Source of the DNA: Dyella kyungheensis
Lineage (GTDB): Bacteria; Pseudomonadota; Gammaproteobacteria; Xanthomonadales; Rhodanobacteraceae
Direction: 5' to 3'
Length of the DNA: 64,000 nucleotides
NCBI RefSeq assembly: GCF_016905005.1
Contig: NZ_JADIKC010000001.1
Coordinates: 248,001-312,000, forward strand
Shown here: piece after piece, positions 42,183-51,200 of the stretch
Position numbering within the stretch: the first letter of the stretch is position 1
How the letters are laid out: each line of letters opens with the position of its first letter
Program-made: the position numbers and the translations under genes
The notes under the pieces: generated by a model
The model's input: the letters and a program-made list of their open reading frames with translations, nothing else
What the model was told of the DNA's origin: nothing
Databases searched by the model: none

Positions 42183-43115
42183 ATGATCGAAACCGAACTG
42201 CTCACTCGACGCTACGGCGCCCTCACCGCGGTGGACTCGCTGAGTTTCCGCGCCGAGCCGGGCCAGGTGCTGGGCCTGCTGGGTCCCAACGGGGCCGGCA
42301 AGACCACCGCCATGCGCATGATCGCCGGCTTCCTTGAGCCGAGCTCGGGCACGGCGCGGGTATGCGGCTACGACGTGCGCAAGGAGCCGTTGAAGGCCAA
42401 GCGTGCGCTGGGCTATCTGCCCGAAGGCGCGCCGAGCTACGGCGAACTGACCGTGCGCGAATTCCTCACCTTCGTGATGCGCATGCGCGGCCTGCAGCGC
42501 GAGGAAGGCTATCGCCGCTTCGAACGCGTGGTCGGCGGGCTGCAGCTCGAGGGCGTGCTCGACCAGTGCATCGACACCTTGTCCAAGGGCCTCAAGCGTC
42601 GCGTGGGCCTGGCCCAGGCCATCGTGCACAACCCGCAGGTGCTGATGCTCGACGAGCCCACCGACGGTCTCGATCCGAACCAGAAACACACGGTGCGCCA
42701 GTTGATCGACCAGATGGCGCGCGATCGCACCATCCTCATCTCCACGCATCTGCTCGAAGAAGTGCACGCGCTGTGCAACCGCGTGGTGATCATCGCCAAC
42801 GGGCGGCTGATGGTGGACGCCACGCCGGCCGAACTCGAATCGCGCTCGCGCTATCACGGCGCGGTGTCGTTCAGCGCGCCGGGCAGCGGCGTCTCGCAGG
42901 AAATGCTCGGGCGCCTGCCGCAGGTCGCGTCGATCGAAGTCGATCCGATGGACGGTCGCATCACGGTGTTCCCGCGGCCGGGCGAACGCATCCTCGAACC
43001 GGTGGAGACGCTGCTGCGCCAGCAGGGCCTGGAAGTGTCGGAGATCCAACTGGAGCGCGGACGACTCGACGAAGTGTTCCGCCAGATCACCACCGGCGCG
43101 GAGAGCAGGGCATGA
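42183..43115 (+). CDS. ABC-2 transporter ATP-binding protein, GldA-like
   Basis: A 310-aa ATPase: Walker A GPNGAGKTT at 34-42, Q-loop near PEGAPSYGELT, signature TLSKGLKRRVGLAQA (LSKG in place of LSGG), Walker B VLMLDEPTDGLDPN, and H-loop STHLLEEVH. The C-terminal 90 residues are an accessory domain. It is the first gene of a three-gene cassette like gldA-gldF-gldG of Bacteroidetes. In proteobacteria such sets are thought to move or assemble envelope components. It is coupled to the permease by a 4-nt ATGA overlap. Confidence 0.92.
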   Translation: MIETELLTRRYGALTAVDSLSFRAEPGQVLGLLGPNGAGKTTAMRMIAGFLEPSSGTARVCGYDVRKEPLKAKRALGYLPEGAPSYGELTVREFLTFVMRMRGLQREEGYRRFERVVGGLQLEGVLDQCIDTLSKGLKRRVGLAQAIVHNPQVLMLDEPTDGLDPNQKHTVRQLIDQMARDRTILISTHLLEEVHALCNRVVIIANGRLMVDATPAELESRSRYHGAVSFSAPGSGVSQEMLGRLPQVASIEVDPMDGRITVFPRPGERILEPVETLLRQQGLEVSEIQLERGRLDEVFRQITTGAESRA

Positions 43116-43846
43116 GTCCGATCGCCGCGGTGACGCGCCGCGAGCTGCGCAGTTATTTCGTGACGCCGGTGGCGTACGTGTTCCTGGTCATCTTCCTGGT
43201 GCTGTCGGGCATCCTCACGTTCTACGCGGGCGATTTCTACGAACGCAACCAGGCCGACCTGCAACCGTTCTTCGTCATGCATCCGTGGCTTTACCTGGTG
43301 CTGGTGCCTGCGGTGTCGATGCGCATGTGGGCGGAGGAAGCCAAGGGCGGCACGCTGGAGTTGCTGATGAGCCTGCCGTTGACGCTGGCGCAGGCGATGC
43401 TCGGCAAGTTCTTCGCGGCGTGGATTTTCATCGGCCTGGCGCTGGTGCTGACCTTGCCGATCTGGATCACCGTGAACTACCTCGGCTCGCCGGACAACGG
43501 CGTGATCCTCGCCGGCTACATCGGCAGCTGGTTGATGGCGGGCGCGTTCCTGGCCATCGGCGCGTGCCTGTCGGCGGTGACGCAGAGCCAGGTGGTGGCT
43601 TTCGTGCTGACGCTGGTGGTGTGCTTCCTGCTGATCCTGGTGGGGCAGCCGCAGGTGATGGAATTCTTCCAGGGTGCGTTGCCGCGCAAGCTGGTGAACG
43701 GCCTGGCGCACCTGAGCATGGTGCGTCACTTCGAAGCCATCTCGCGCGGCGTGCTCGACCTGCGCGACCTGCTGTACTTCGTGGCGAGCATGGCCGCGTG
43801 GCTCACTGCCGGCGTGCTGACGCTCGACCTGAAGCGCACGCCATGA
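43112..43846 (+). CDS. ABC-2 permease, GldF-like
   Basis: A 244-aa integral membrane permease with six hydrophobic helices. It begins MSPIAAVTRRELRSYFVTPV and has the conserved SMRMWAEEAKGGTLELLMSL stretch of ABC-2 permeases between helices 2 and 3. It partners the ATPase encoded just upstream (ATGA overlap) and the GldG-like protein downstream (ATGA overlap). The three genes are therefore one tightly coupled unit. Confidence 0.9.
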   Translation: MSPIAAVTRRELRSYFVTPVAYVFLVIFLVLSGILTFYAGDFYERNQADLQPFFVMHPWLYLVLVPAVSMRMWAEEAKGGTLELLMSLPLTLAQAMLGKFFAAWIFIGLALVLTLPIWITVNYLGSPDNGVILAGYIGSWLMAGAFLAIGACLSAVTQSQVVAFVLTLVVCFLLILVGQPQVMEFFQGALPRKLVNGLAHLSMVRHFEAISRGVLDLRDLLYFVASMAAWLTAGVLTLDLKRTP

Positions 43847-45744
43847 GCAACAAGCGCATCCATTTCAGTCGTCGCGCCGTGCTGTCGGCGGCCCTGGTGC
43901 TGCTGGGCATGCTGTTCGTGGTGTTCGTGCTGGCCAGCAGCCGCTGGCGCATGGGCCGCGTGGACCTCACCTCCGACCAGCTCTACACGCTCACGCCGGG
44001 CACGCTGCACATCGTGGACGGATTGCATGCGCCGCTGCGCCTGACGCTTTATTTCTCCAGCCATGCCACGCGCGACCTGCCGCAACTGCGCAGCTACGAA
44101 CAGCGCGTGGCCGAGATGCTGCAGGAAATGGTGGCCCGCTCGCATGGCCACCTGCGCCTGCAGATCGTCGACCCGGTGCCGTATTCCGACGACGAGACCA
44201 GCGCCGAGGGTTACGGTTTGTCGCCGATCAATGGCGGCACCAACGGCGAGCGCGTGTTCTTCGGCCTGGTCGGCAGCACGCTGCCGGCCAATCCCGATGC
44301 GGACGGCGATGGCGAGGATCATCTGCCCAAGAAGGTGCAGGCGATCCCGTTGTTCGATCCGTCGCGCGAGACCTTCCTCGAGTACGACATCGCCAAGCTG
44401 CTCTACGAACTGGACCAGCCGTCCAAGCCGCTGATCGGTGTGATCAGCAGCCTGCCAGTGCAGGGCAACCCGGTGATCGGCGAAGAACCCTGGACGGTCA
44501 TGCGCCAGCTGGCCCAGCAGTTCGACGTGAAGTCGCTGGATGGGGCCAAGCTCAAGCACATCGACAGCGACCTGAAGGCGCTGCTGGTGATTCATCCCAA
44601 GCACCTGCCGGCCGATGCGCTCTACGCGATCGACCAGTACGTGCTGCACGGCGGGCACCTGGTGGTGTTCGTCGATCCCGTCGCCGAGATGGACAACACG
44701 CCGTTCATCGACAGCAGCGGCGTCACCGACGATCACAACTCGGATCTGTCGCGCCTGTTCGCCGCGTGGGGCGTGCAGTACGACCCGCAGAAAGTCGTGC
44801 TCGACCGGTCGCGCGCCCTGCGCATCGAGCTGGCCGACAACAGTTCGATGAGCCATCCGGCGATGCTGGGCCTGGGCACCCAGGAGCTCAACCACGACGA
44901 CGTGACCACGGCGAGCCTGCAGCGCATCAACGTCTCCAGCGTGGGCTATTTCGACCTAGCGCCGGGCACCACTTCGCGCCTGACGCCGTTGATGCAGTCG
45001 ACCACCGATGCCGAAGTGGTGTCCAGCCAGCGCGTGCGCGAATCGATCAACAATCCGGCCGGGCTGCTCGACAACTACAAGCCCGACAACCTGCATTACG
45101 TGATCGCCGCCCGCGTGCGCGGCCAGTTTCCCACCGCCTTCCCCGAGCGCTCCAACGAAGCGGGCCACCTCGCAGGTGTCGCGGGCACCGCGGAAGTGAT
45201 CCTGGTGGCCGATACCGACCTGTTGAGCGACCGGCTGTGGGTGTCCTATGCGCAGAGCCTGCTGGGCCAGCCGCAATTGAGCGCGATCGCCAACAACGGC
45301 GACCTGATCACCAACATCGCCGACAACCTCAGCGGTTCCTCGGCGTTGCTTTCCATCCATGGCCGGGTGAGTTCGCAGCGTCCTTTCACGCGCGTTGCCG
45401 CGCTGCGCAGCGCCGCCGACCAGAAGTTCCAGGCCAAGATGCAGGAGCTGCAGCGCGAACTGGCGGTGACGCGCTCGCGCCTGAGCGAATTGCAGCCCTC
45501 CAAGGGGACGGGTCGCGGCGATACGGCCACGCCGGAGCAGCGAGCGGAGATCGAGCAGTTCCTGCAGCGCCAGCTGGCGATCAACAAGGAATTGCGCGAC
45601 GTGCAGCACCAGTTCAACGCGGAGATCGACGCGCTCGGCCTGCGCCTGAAGTTCATCAATATCGTGCTGATTCCGTTGCTGGTGACCCTGATCGGCCTGC
45701 TCTATGGCTGGCGCCGCTCTCGCCGCAGCAGGCGGCAGGCATGA
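43843..45744 (+). CDS. GldG-like ABC-type auxiliary membrane protein
   Basis: A 633-aa protein: an N-terminal membrane helix (about 12-34), a long periplasmic region (about 40-590) with VDLTSDQLYTLTPGTLHIVD as the family signature near the start and LVVFVDPVAEMDNTPF in the middle, a coiled stretch (about 540-590) and a C-terminal membrane helix (about 603-622) followed by a basic tail RRSRRSRRQ. It matches the GldG/Mx8-type transport-associated family. It is the last full gene of the cassette. The DUF4340 gene that usually follows is absent here. Confidence 0.88.
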   Translation: MSNKRIHFSRRAVLSAALVLLGMLFVVFVLASSRWRMGRVDLTSDQLYTLTPGTLHIVDGLHAPLRLTLYFSSHATRDLPQLRSYEQRVAEMLQEMVARSHGHLRLQIVDPVPYSDDETSAEGYGLSPINGGTNGERVFFGLVGSTLPANPDADGDGEDHLPKKVQAIPLFDPSRETFLEYDIAKLLYELDQPSKPLIGVISSLPVQGNPVIGEEPWTVMRQLAQQFDVKSLDGAKLKHIDSDLKALLVIHPKHLPADALYAIDQYVLHGGHLVVFVDPVAEMDNTPFIDSSGVTDDHNSDLSRLFAAWGVQYDPQKVVLDRSRALRIELADNSSMSHPAMLGLGTQELNHDDVTTASLQRINVSSVGYFDLAPGTTSRLTPLMQSTTDAEVVSSQRVRESINNPAGLLDNYKPDNLHYVIAARVRGQFPTAFPERSNEAGHLAGVAGTAEVILVADTDLLSDRLWVSYAQSLLGQPQLSAIANNGDLITNIADNLSGSSALLSIHGRVSSQRPFTRVAALRSAADQKFQAKMQELQRELAVTRSRLSELQPSKGTGRGDTATPEQRAEIEQFLQRQLAINKELRDVQHQFNAEIDALGLRLKFINIVLIPLLVTLIGLLYGWRRSRRSRRQA

Positions 45745-45827
45745 GCGCGATGGCCGGCGCTGATGTGTCGCAGGCGCGCGCCGTCGATGCCGCGTCGCTC
45801 GCGCGTATGATGGGCAGTCGCCAGTGA
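45741..45827 (+). CDS. 28-aa ORF translationally coupled to the GldG-like gene
   Basis: An ATG overlaps the GldG-like stop by 4 nt (ATGA) and opens 28 codons, product MSAMAGADVSQARAVDAASL then ARMMGSRQ. The position is where a DUF4340-type gene normally sits in such cassettes, so it may be a remnant or a chance short frame. No recognisable motif is present, and the coupling is the only evidence. Confidence 0.25.
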   Translation: MSAMAGADVSQARAVDAASLARMMGSRQ

Positions 45828-45846
45828 TTCGGTCCGGGTACGTTCG

Positions 45847-46710
45847 ATGATCGCAAGCGTGCTCAAGTGGATCGTGCCCTGGGAGTTCTCCTGGGTTTTC
45901 CTGCTGGGCTTCATCGCCTGCAGCGTGCTGTATGTGCGCGGTTGCCGTCGCCTGCAGGTGAGCTTCGGACGCCGCCTGTCGTTCTGGCTCGGCATGGCGA
46001 TGATCTACGTGTCGCTGCACACCTACCTGGATTATTTCTTCGAGCATGAGTTCTTCATGCACCGCATCCAGCAGATCGTGCTGCACCATCTGGCGCCGCT
46101 GCTGATCATCGCCTCCTATCCCGGCACCGTGTTGCACAAGGGCTTGCCGTTCGGCTGGCGGCTGCGCGCGCTGCGCCCGGTGCGCCGTTCGATGCCTTGG
46201 CGCATGGCCAGCGCGGTGTGGTGCAACCCCGCCGTGGCTACGGTGCTGTTCGTGGCGTTCATCCTGATCTGGCTGATCCCGTCCATGCAGACGCTGGCGA
46301 TGCTGGATTGGCGCATCTACCGCTTCATGAACTGGTCGATGCTGGCCAGCGGCTTCACCTACTGGTGGCTGGTGCTCGACCATCGCCCGCGTCCGCCGGG
46401 CCGCATGACGCCGGGCATCCGCGTGTTGTCGCCCGGCATCACCATGACGCCGCAGATCCTGGCCGGCGCCATCGTCACGTTCTCCAAGACCGATCTCTAC
46501 CCGATCTTCGAAATCTGCGGCCGCGCCTTCACCTTCAACGTGCTGACGGCACAGCTGGTGGGCGGTGTGATCATGTGGGTACCGGCGGCACTGATCGAGT
46601 CCATCGGCGCGCTGCTGGCGATGCGCCAGTGGCTCCGGCTTTCGCGCAGCGGGCGCATCCGGCGCAAGCCGTGGCCGACGAGAAGGTCGGCTGCTACTTC
46701 AGCCCGCTGA
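45847..46710 (+). CDS. CtaG (caa3-type) cytochrome c oxidase assembly protein
   Basis: A 287-aa multi-pass membrane protein of the Caa3_CtaG family with about seven helices. Conserved His-bearing segments LHTYLDYFFEHEFFMHRIQQ and IVLHHLAPLLIIASYPG (about 65-95) are the likely copper-binding region. DLYPIFEICGRAF lies late. It helps copper delivery to cytochrome oxidase. Its neighbours on the opposite strand (SCO and PCu(A)C genes) have the same theme, so this is a copper/oxidase assembly neighbourhood. Confidence 0.88.
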   Translation: MIASVLKWIVPWEFSWVFLLGFIACSVLYVRGCRRLQVSFGRRLSFWLGMAMIYVSLHTYLDYFFEHEFFMHRIQQIVLHHLAPLLIIASYPGTVLHKGLPFGWRLRALRPVRRSMPWRMASAVWCNPAVATVLFVAFILIWLIPSMQTLAMLDWRIYRFMNWSMLASGFTYWWLVLDHRPRPPGRMTPGIRVLSPGITMTPQILAGAIVTFSKTDLYPIFEICGRAFTFNVLTAQLVGGVIMWVPAALIESIGALLAMRQWLRLSRSGRIRRKPWPTRRSAATSAR

Positions 46711-46717
46711 ATTTCTT

Positions 46718-46790
46718 TTGTGGGAGCGCACTTGTGCGCGACTGCGAGGCGGCATGAAGGTGACAGTCGCGCACAAGTGCGCTCCCACAA
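46718..46790. repeat. inverted extragenic palindrome
   Basis: Arms TGTGGGAGCGCACTTGTGCG (from 46719, running on to 46743) and the exact-type complement (46764-46790) surround about 20 nt, in the gap between the convergent CtaG and PCu(A)C genes. It is the cleanest copy of the repeat family in this window and can form a long hairpin on either strand. Confidence 0.88.
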
Positions 46791-46802
46791 GGGTGCTTTG
46801 AG

Positions 46803-47258
46803 TTACTGCTCGGCGCCGGTCGCGTTCGCCGGCCGCGCAACGAAATCCGCATCCAGCGTGCTGCCGTCGCCGAAGCTCAGCGTCACCTTGACCTTGTCGC
46901 CGATCTTCACCGGCGAAGTGGCCTTCATCAGCATCAGGTGATAACCGCCGGGCGAGAGTTCCACCTTGCCGTGCGCGGGAATGGCGAGCTCGTTCACCAT
47001 CGACATGCGACTGACGCCACCCGCGCTGCTGCTCTGGTGCAGCATGGCGTCGGCGTAGTTCGGGCTGTGCGCGCCGCGCAGGCTGGCGGCCTGGTCGCCG
47101 GTGTTTTCCAGCGTGACGTACGCGCCGGCAGGGAGGTCGCCGGGCAGCACGCGGATCCACGCCGCGCTGGCGCGAACATGTTGCGCCTCGGTGGCGTGCA
47201 CGCCCGCCGTCAGCAGCAGGCCGGCAGCAAGCAGGGGCAGGGTGAAACGCAGGCTCAT
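46803..47258 (-). CDS. periplasmic copper chaperone PCu(A)C
   Basis: A 151-aa secreted protein: signal peptide (1-22, GVHATEA), then the PCu(A)C cupredoxin-like domain. The copper ligands are the H-x10-M-x21-H-x-M pattern: His in ADAMLHQSSS, Met in RMSMVNEL, and His and Met in GGYHLMLMK. It delivers Cu(I) to the CuA site of cytochrome oxidase together with SCO. The ATG overlaps the upstream SCO stop by 4 nt (ATGA). Confidence 0.93.
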   Translation of the reverse strand: MSLRFTLPLLAAGLLLTAGVHATEAQHVRASAAWIRVLPGDLPAGAYVTLENTGDQAASLRGAHSPNYADAMLHQSSSAGGVSRMSMVNELAIPAHGKVELSPGGYHLMLMKATSPVKIGDKVKVTLSFGDGSTLDADFVARPANATGAEQ

Positions 47259-47872
47259 GAATGGGTTCCCAGGCTCAGTAGCAGATGCAGGTCGTGAACC
47301 ATCTGGTCCTGCGTGTTGCTTGGCGTCGACAGCAGGCGCGCCTTGCCGTTGCCGTCGAACAGATAGATGGCCGAACTGTGGCTCACTTCATACTGGCCGT
47401 CGGCGCGATCGGGTTCGCGCGTGAAAGCCGAACGGTAGCGCTTGCTCAGTGCCTCGATCTCGCGGGCCGGTCCCGACAGGCCCACGGCGCGCGGATCGAA
47501 CGCGTTGACATAGGCATGCATCACCTCAGGCGTATCGCGCGCCGGATCGACGCTGACGAACAGGATGCGCGCACCGTCGGCCAGTGGCCCCAGCCGCTGC
47601 ATCACCACGTGCAATTGCGCCAGCGTCAACGGGCACACATCCGGGCAATGCGTGTAGCCGAAATAGAGCAGCACCACTTTGCCGCGATAGTCCTGCGCGG
47701 TCACGTTCTTGCCGTGATCGTCGACAAGTTGGAAATCCAGATCGGGCATATGGCCGCTGACGTTATTAAGCTGCCACTCGACGCCGTCGTCGCGATGACA
47801 GCCAGCGAGCAGCAGGGTGCCAAGCGCCAGCATCAGCAGCAACAGCCAGCGGCGGGTGCGACAAAGCTTCAT
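47255..47872 (-). CDS. SCO-family copper-binding lipoprotein
   Basis: A 205-aa protein with a lipoprotein signal (LLLLMLALGTLLLAGC; Cys25 is the lipidation site) and a thioredoxin-fold SCO domain. The copper site is the CxxxC of FGYTHCPDVCPLT (about 84-96) and the later His in VSHSSAIYLF. SCO proteins insert copper into the CuA centre of cytochrome oxidase or act as thiol oxidoreductases. ATG 47872 is chosen, since the ATG at 47893 would extend the basic region. It is coupled to the PCu(A)C gene. Confidence 0.92.
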   Translation of the reverse strand: MKLCRTRRWLLLLMLALGTLLLAGCHRDDGVEWQLNNVSGHMPDLDFQLVDDHGKNVTAQDYRGKVVLLYFGYTHCPDVCPLTLAQLHVVMQRLGPLADGARILFVSVDPARDTPEVMHAYVNAFDPRAVGLSGPAREIEALSKRYRSAFTREPDRADGQYEVSHSSAIYLFDGNGKARLLSTPSNTQDQMVHDLHLLLSLGTHS

Positions 47873-47953
47873 GCGAGAATCGATAGGAATCATCGGGTGA
47901 GCATACGACACTGGCCGCCCGGCCGGAGCGTGGCGAATCGAGGAGCAACGCAG

Positions 47954-48340
47954 ATGCGACAACCTGCCTTGGCGACCGGCCTGCTGGTCGGGCTGACCGG
48001 CGCCACCGCCGTCGTTTTCGGTGCCTTCGGCGCGCACGCCTTGCGCGGCGTTCTCGATGCGCGCGGGACCGAGTTGTGGCACACCGCGGTGAGCTATCAC
48101 TTCTGGCACGCGCTCGCCCTGGTCCTGGCCGTGATGGCCGGCGCGGGGCGGGCACGACGCGTCGCCCTCGCGGCTTTCGCCATCGGCATCGTGATCTTCA
48201 GCGGCAGCCTTTACGCGCTGGCGCTGGGGGCGCCACGCTGGTTCGGCGCGATCACGCCGCTGGGCGGCGTGGCCTTCATCGTTGGCTGGATCGCACTGGG
48301 CATCGCGCTGGCCGCCCGGGCCAGCCGCGACACGGACTGA
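47954..48340 (+). CDS. DUF423 membrane protein
   Basis: A 128-aa membrane protein of four helices. GATAVVFGAFGAHALRGVLD and the conserved WHTAVSYHFWHALAL mark the DUF423 (YgdD) family, whose function is not established. AGGAGCAACGCAG precedes ATG 47954. It is divergent from the SCO gene and convergent with the DUF1203 gene, the stops being adjacent. Confidence 0.88.
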   Translation: MRQPALATGLLVGLTGATAVVFGAFGAHALRGVLDARGTELWHTAVSYHFWHALALVLAVMAGAGRARRVALAAFAIGIVIFSGSLYALALGAPRWFGAITPLGGVAFIVGWIALGIALAARASRDTD

Positions 48341-48805
48341 TCAGGCGCGGTCGATGCGGGCGGCGTAGCAGCCGGGACGCGCGTTGTGCACATGCAGGTA
48401 GGCGATCTGTTTGTTCTCGAACAAGCGGTCGATCAGCGGTTCCAGCTCGGTGCCCTGGGTCACGTCCGCATCGAGCAGGATGCCCCGTTCGTCGAAACCG
48501 CGAACCGAGAGCAGGCGACGGCGAAACTGTTCCGGCACCTCGTTGGTGCGGTCGTATTGCTGTTCGTCCTCGCGGATATAGATCGCGTAATTGGAGCGAT
48601 AGGGCGTGTTCGCCGTTTGATGCTCGTAGTTCACCAGCAGCAGCGTCTGGCCGCGCCTGGCATCGGTCAGGCTGATGCGGCAGGGAAAGCCGCTGTCGCT
48701 GTCGGCCACGATGCGCATGGCGCGACGTTCCGCCAGGGCTTCATCGGACAGGGAGAACAGTTCGGCGAACGGTTCGGCGGGCAGGCCGGAAATGCGGAAG
48801 GACAT
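48341..48805 (-). CDS. DUF1203 family protein
   Basis: A 154-aa cytosolic protein with the family pattern FRISGLPAEPF at the start, RIVADSDSGFPCRISLTDAR in the first third, TLLLVNYEHQTANTPYRSNY next, and HVHNARPGCYAARI at the end. Conserved Cys and His residues could bind a metal, but no function is known for the family. The ATG has GGAGCG upstream. It is a single gene. Confidence 0.85.
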   Translation of the reverse strand: MSFRISGLPAEPFAELFSLSDEALAERRAMRIVADSDSGFPCRISLTDARRGQTLLLVNYEHQTANTPYRSNYAIYIREDEQQYDRTNEVPEQFRRRLLSVRGFDERGILLDADVTQGTELEPLIDRLFENKQIAYLHVHNARPGCYAARIDRA

Positions 48806-48957
48806 GGAAAGCGCTCCGTTGAAGTAACGGTGCCAGCTTCGCGCCTACCGCGCCTGGCGGCCATCCGGATCTTGCGCAAGACGGGTCTGGCCTCTTTTGC
48901 CCTGTCGCCGGCGGGTTCCCTGGGGCACATTGCTCGCGGGGTATCCAGGGGAAGGCC

Positions 48958-49803
48958 ATGCGCAAAATCGTCTGTTTGCTTTGCATGCTGGTTGCGACGC
49001 CCGCTCTTTGCACGGAGACGGTTGCTTCGATGCAGGAGCGTGCGGAAGCCAGCATGCTGGTCACGGGTTCGATCGACATCGCGCCGGATGGGACGCTCTC
49101 GTCCATGGCGATCGATCACCGCCAGGAGCTGCCGGCCGAGGTGGCCTCGCTGATCGATCGCGCCTCGGCGAAGTGGCGTTTTCCCGCCGATCCATCGGGC
49201 GATGCGGATACCCGACACGTCACCATGACCTTGCGCATCGTGGCCCGGACCGAGCCGGACGGGGCTTATCGAAGTCGGATCCGTGGCGCGACGTTCGGCG
49301 ATCGGAAGCTTGACGGCCAGATCCGCTACAAGTCGCGGGTGTCGCCACGATATCCGTTGTTCGCTTATCAGAACCGCATTTCCGGCGACGTCTATCTGCT
49401 GATGCGGGTGGACGCCAGCGGCAAGGTCACCGACGTCGCCGCCGAGCAGGTGAACCTCGATACGGTGACGGAAGCATCCATGCAGGCCCAGATCCGCAGG
49501 ATCTTTGCGGAGACTTGCGTCAACGTCGCGAAGTATTGGACCTTCGATGTCACGGGCGCGGGCAATCTGGCCGATGGTGCCTGGCTGGTGCGTGTACCGG
49601 TGCACTTCGGCATGGTGCAAGACCGTGCCACGCAAAACTATGGCAAGTGGCTGGTCTACGTGCCGGGTCCGCACGAACCGGTACGCTGGTTGGGGAAATA
49701 CAACTATCCGCAACCTGCCAGCAACACCGATGCGCTGCCTGGCGGCAGCTTGCAGCCGGTGCAAAACCAGTTGGCGGTCATCGGCCCGTTGGATGGGGAG
49801 TGA
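48958..49803 (+). CDS. exported TonB-like energy transducer domain protein
   Basis: A 281-aa protein with a signal peptide (1-18, TPALC). The C-terminal part (about 120-210) resembles the TonB C-terminal domain: SPRYPLFAYQNRISGDVYLL then MRVDASGKVTDVAAEQVN. It has no Pro-rich TonB spacer and no N-terminal membrane anchor beyond the signal, so it is likely a soluble or lipidated periplasmic member of the family rather than a working transducer. AGGGGAAGGCC precedes ATG 48958. It has no receptor or ExbBD neighbour. Confidence 0.78.
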   Translation: MRKIVCLLCMLVATPALCTETVASMQERAEASMLVTGSIDIAPDGTLSSMAIDHRQELPAEVASLIDRASAKWRFPADPSGDADTRHVTMTLRIVARTEPDGAYRSRIRGATFGDRKLDGQIRYKSRVSPRYPLFAYQNRISGDVYLLMRVDASGKVTDVAAEQVNLDTVTEASMQAQIRRIFAETCVNVAKYWTFDVTGAGNLADGAWLVRVPVHFGMVQDRATQNYGKWLVYVPGPHEPVRWLGKYNYPQPASNTDALPGGSLQPVQNQLAVIGPLDGE

Positions 49804-49812
49804 CTGTCCGCC

Positions 49813-50016
49813 TCAGTCGACGCGGAACACCTGCACGGATTCGCATTCCGGGCAGCGGTAGCTCTGCAGCTCCGCATCCTGCTTCTCGGACCACGCCACG
49901 GCTTCTTCCGGCAGCGAATCGTGCGGCTCCATCTCGATGCTCGAGCCCGTACGCAGACAGGCGTCGCACAACACGGGGCCGTCGGGGAGCGGGCGATAGG
50001 TTTGGCTGTTGGCCAT
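49813..50016 (-). CDS. small CxxC zinc-ribbon-like protein
   Basis: A 67-aa protein with two Cys pairs, CDAC (about 17-20) and CPEC (about 55-58), in the arrangement of a minimal zinc ribbon. ATG 50016 follows GGAGAACCGCC. No other domain is present. Function is unknown, and similar small ribbon proteins occur singly in related genomes. It is convergent with the TonB-like gene. Confidence 0.75.
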   Translation of the reverse strand: MANSQTYRPLPDGPVLCDACLRTGSSIEMEPHDSLPEEAVAWSEKQDAELQSYRCPECESVQVFRVD

Positions 50017-50115
50017 GGCGGTTCTCCGGGACATCACGGTGTGTGAAGCGCCGAAGCTAGCCCCGGTGTCGTGCAGGTCGCGTCGAAGCGAGATCAATGC
50101 GGGGGCGTTTGCGCC

Positions 50116-50307
50116 TCAACCGGCGTCGTCGTCCTGTACCGGTTCGGACGTGTCGCGTTTCAACCGCCCCTGCTTGCGCAAAGCCTCGCGCAGAACGAAT
50201 TCGATCTGCGCATTGACGCTGCGCAGATCGTCGTCGGCCCAGCGCTGCATGGCCTCGAGCACGGCAGCGCTGATGCGTAGGGGATAGGCTTTTTTCTCAA
50301 CCGCCAT
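50116..50307 (-). CDS. Arc/ribbon-helix-helix-like small regulator
   Basis: A 63-aa protein. The core KKAYPLRISAAVLEAMQRWA (from residue 5) followed by SVNAQIEFVLREALRK is a classic Arc-type ribbon-helix-helix: a short strand carrying the DNA-contact residues, then two helices. The C-terminal tail is acidic. Its ATG overlaps the SPFH gene by 11 nt, so both are on one message. A perfect palindrome in front of the SPFH gene may be its operator. Confidence 0.82.
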   Translation of the reverse strand: MAVEKKAYPLRISAAVLEAMQRWADDDLRSVNAQIEFVLREALRKQGRLKRDTSEPVQDDDAG

Positions 50308-51172
50308 AGAGCGTGCCGGCATTGACCACCGGTTGCGTGGAGCGGTCGCCGCACAGCACCACCAGCAGGTTGCTGACCATGGCGGCCTTGCGCTCCTCGT
50401 CCAGTTCGACGACGCCTTGCTGCTTGAGCTTGTCCAGCGCCATCGCCACCATGCCCACGGCGCCTTCGACGATGCGCTCGCGCGCTGCCACGATGGCGCT
50501 GGCCTGCTGGCGTTGCAGCATGGCCTGGGCGATTTCCTGGGCGTAGGCGAGGTGGCTGATGCGCGCCTCGATGACGCGTACGCCGGCTTTTTCCAGGCGG
50601 TTCTGGATTTCATCGCGCAGGTGGTTGTTGATCACTTCGCCGTGGCTGCGCAGGGCCGGCTTGCCATCGTCGTGCGAGTCGTATGGGTAGTTCTGTGCCA
50701 TCTGGCGCAGCGCCGACTCGCTCTGGATGCTGACGAAATTCTCGTAGTCGTCCACGCAGAAGACGGCTTCGGCGGTGTCGACCACTTCCCATACCACCAC
50801 GGCGGCGATTTCGATCGGGTTGCCGTCGCTGTCGTTGACCTTGAGCTTGCTGCTTTCGAAGTTGCGCACGCGCAGCGAGACGCGGCGGCGGGTGCAGAAC
50901 GGGTTGGTCCAGCGCAGGCCTTCCTCGCGCACGGTGCCGTGGTACTTGCCGAACAACTGCAACACCTGGCCTTCGTTCGGAGCCACCTGGAAGAAGCCCT
51001 TGGCCATGAACACCGCCACCACGTGCATGAAGATGCCGAGGGCGAGCGCGACGACGACCGGCGCCTGGTGCACCAGCCCGTAGCCTTCGAGCGCCAAACC
51101 GACGAAGGCCAGAAGAATCACGAAAAAGACCGTGGGGATGCCGGCGGTCGAAAAACCTTGCTGTTCGTTCAT
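50297..51172 (-). CDS. SPFH/Band 7 domain membrane protein
   Basis: A 291-aa protein with two N-terminal membrane helices (about 12-30 and 38-58), then the SPFH domain ([20 protein letters not shown], then [20 protein letters not shown]) and a coiled-coil helix (about 195-240). It differs from the slipin at 32642 by its longer membrane start and lacks an NfeD partner. It is co-encoded with a ribbon-helix-helix protein. Such operons recur in related genomes and may form regulated membrane microdomains (inference). Confidence 0.9.
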   Translation of the reverse strand: MNEQQGFSTAGIPTVFFVILLAFVGLALEGYGLVHQAPVVVALALGIFMHVVAVFMAKGFFQVAPNEGQVLQLFGKYHGTVREEGLRWTNPFCTRRRVSLRVRNFESSKLKVNDSDGNPIEIAAVVVWEVVDTAEAVFCVDDYENFVSIQSESALRQMAQNYPYDSHDDGKPALRSHGEVINNHLRDEIQNRLEKAGVRVIEARISHLAYAQEIAQAMLQRQQASAIVAARERIVEGAVGMVAMALDKLKQQGVVELDEERKAAMVSNLLVVLCGDRSTQPVVNAGTLYGG

Positions 51173-51200
51173 GGGGGGTTCCTCCCTGGGTGCGGCGATT

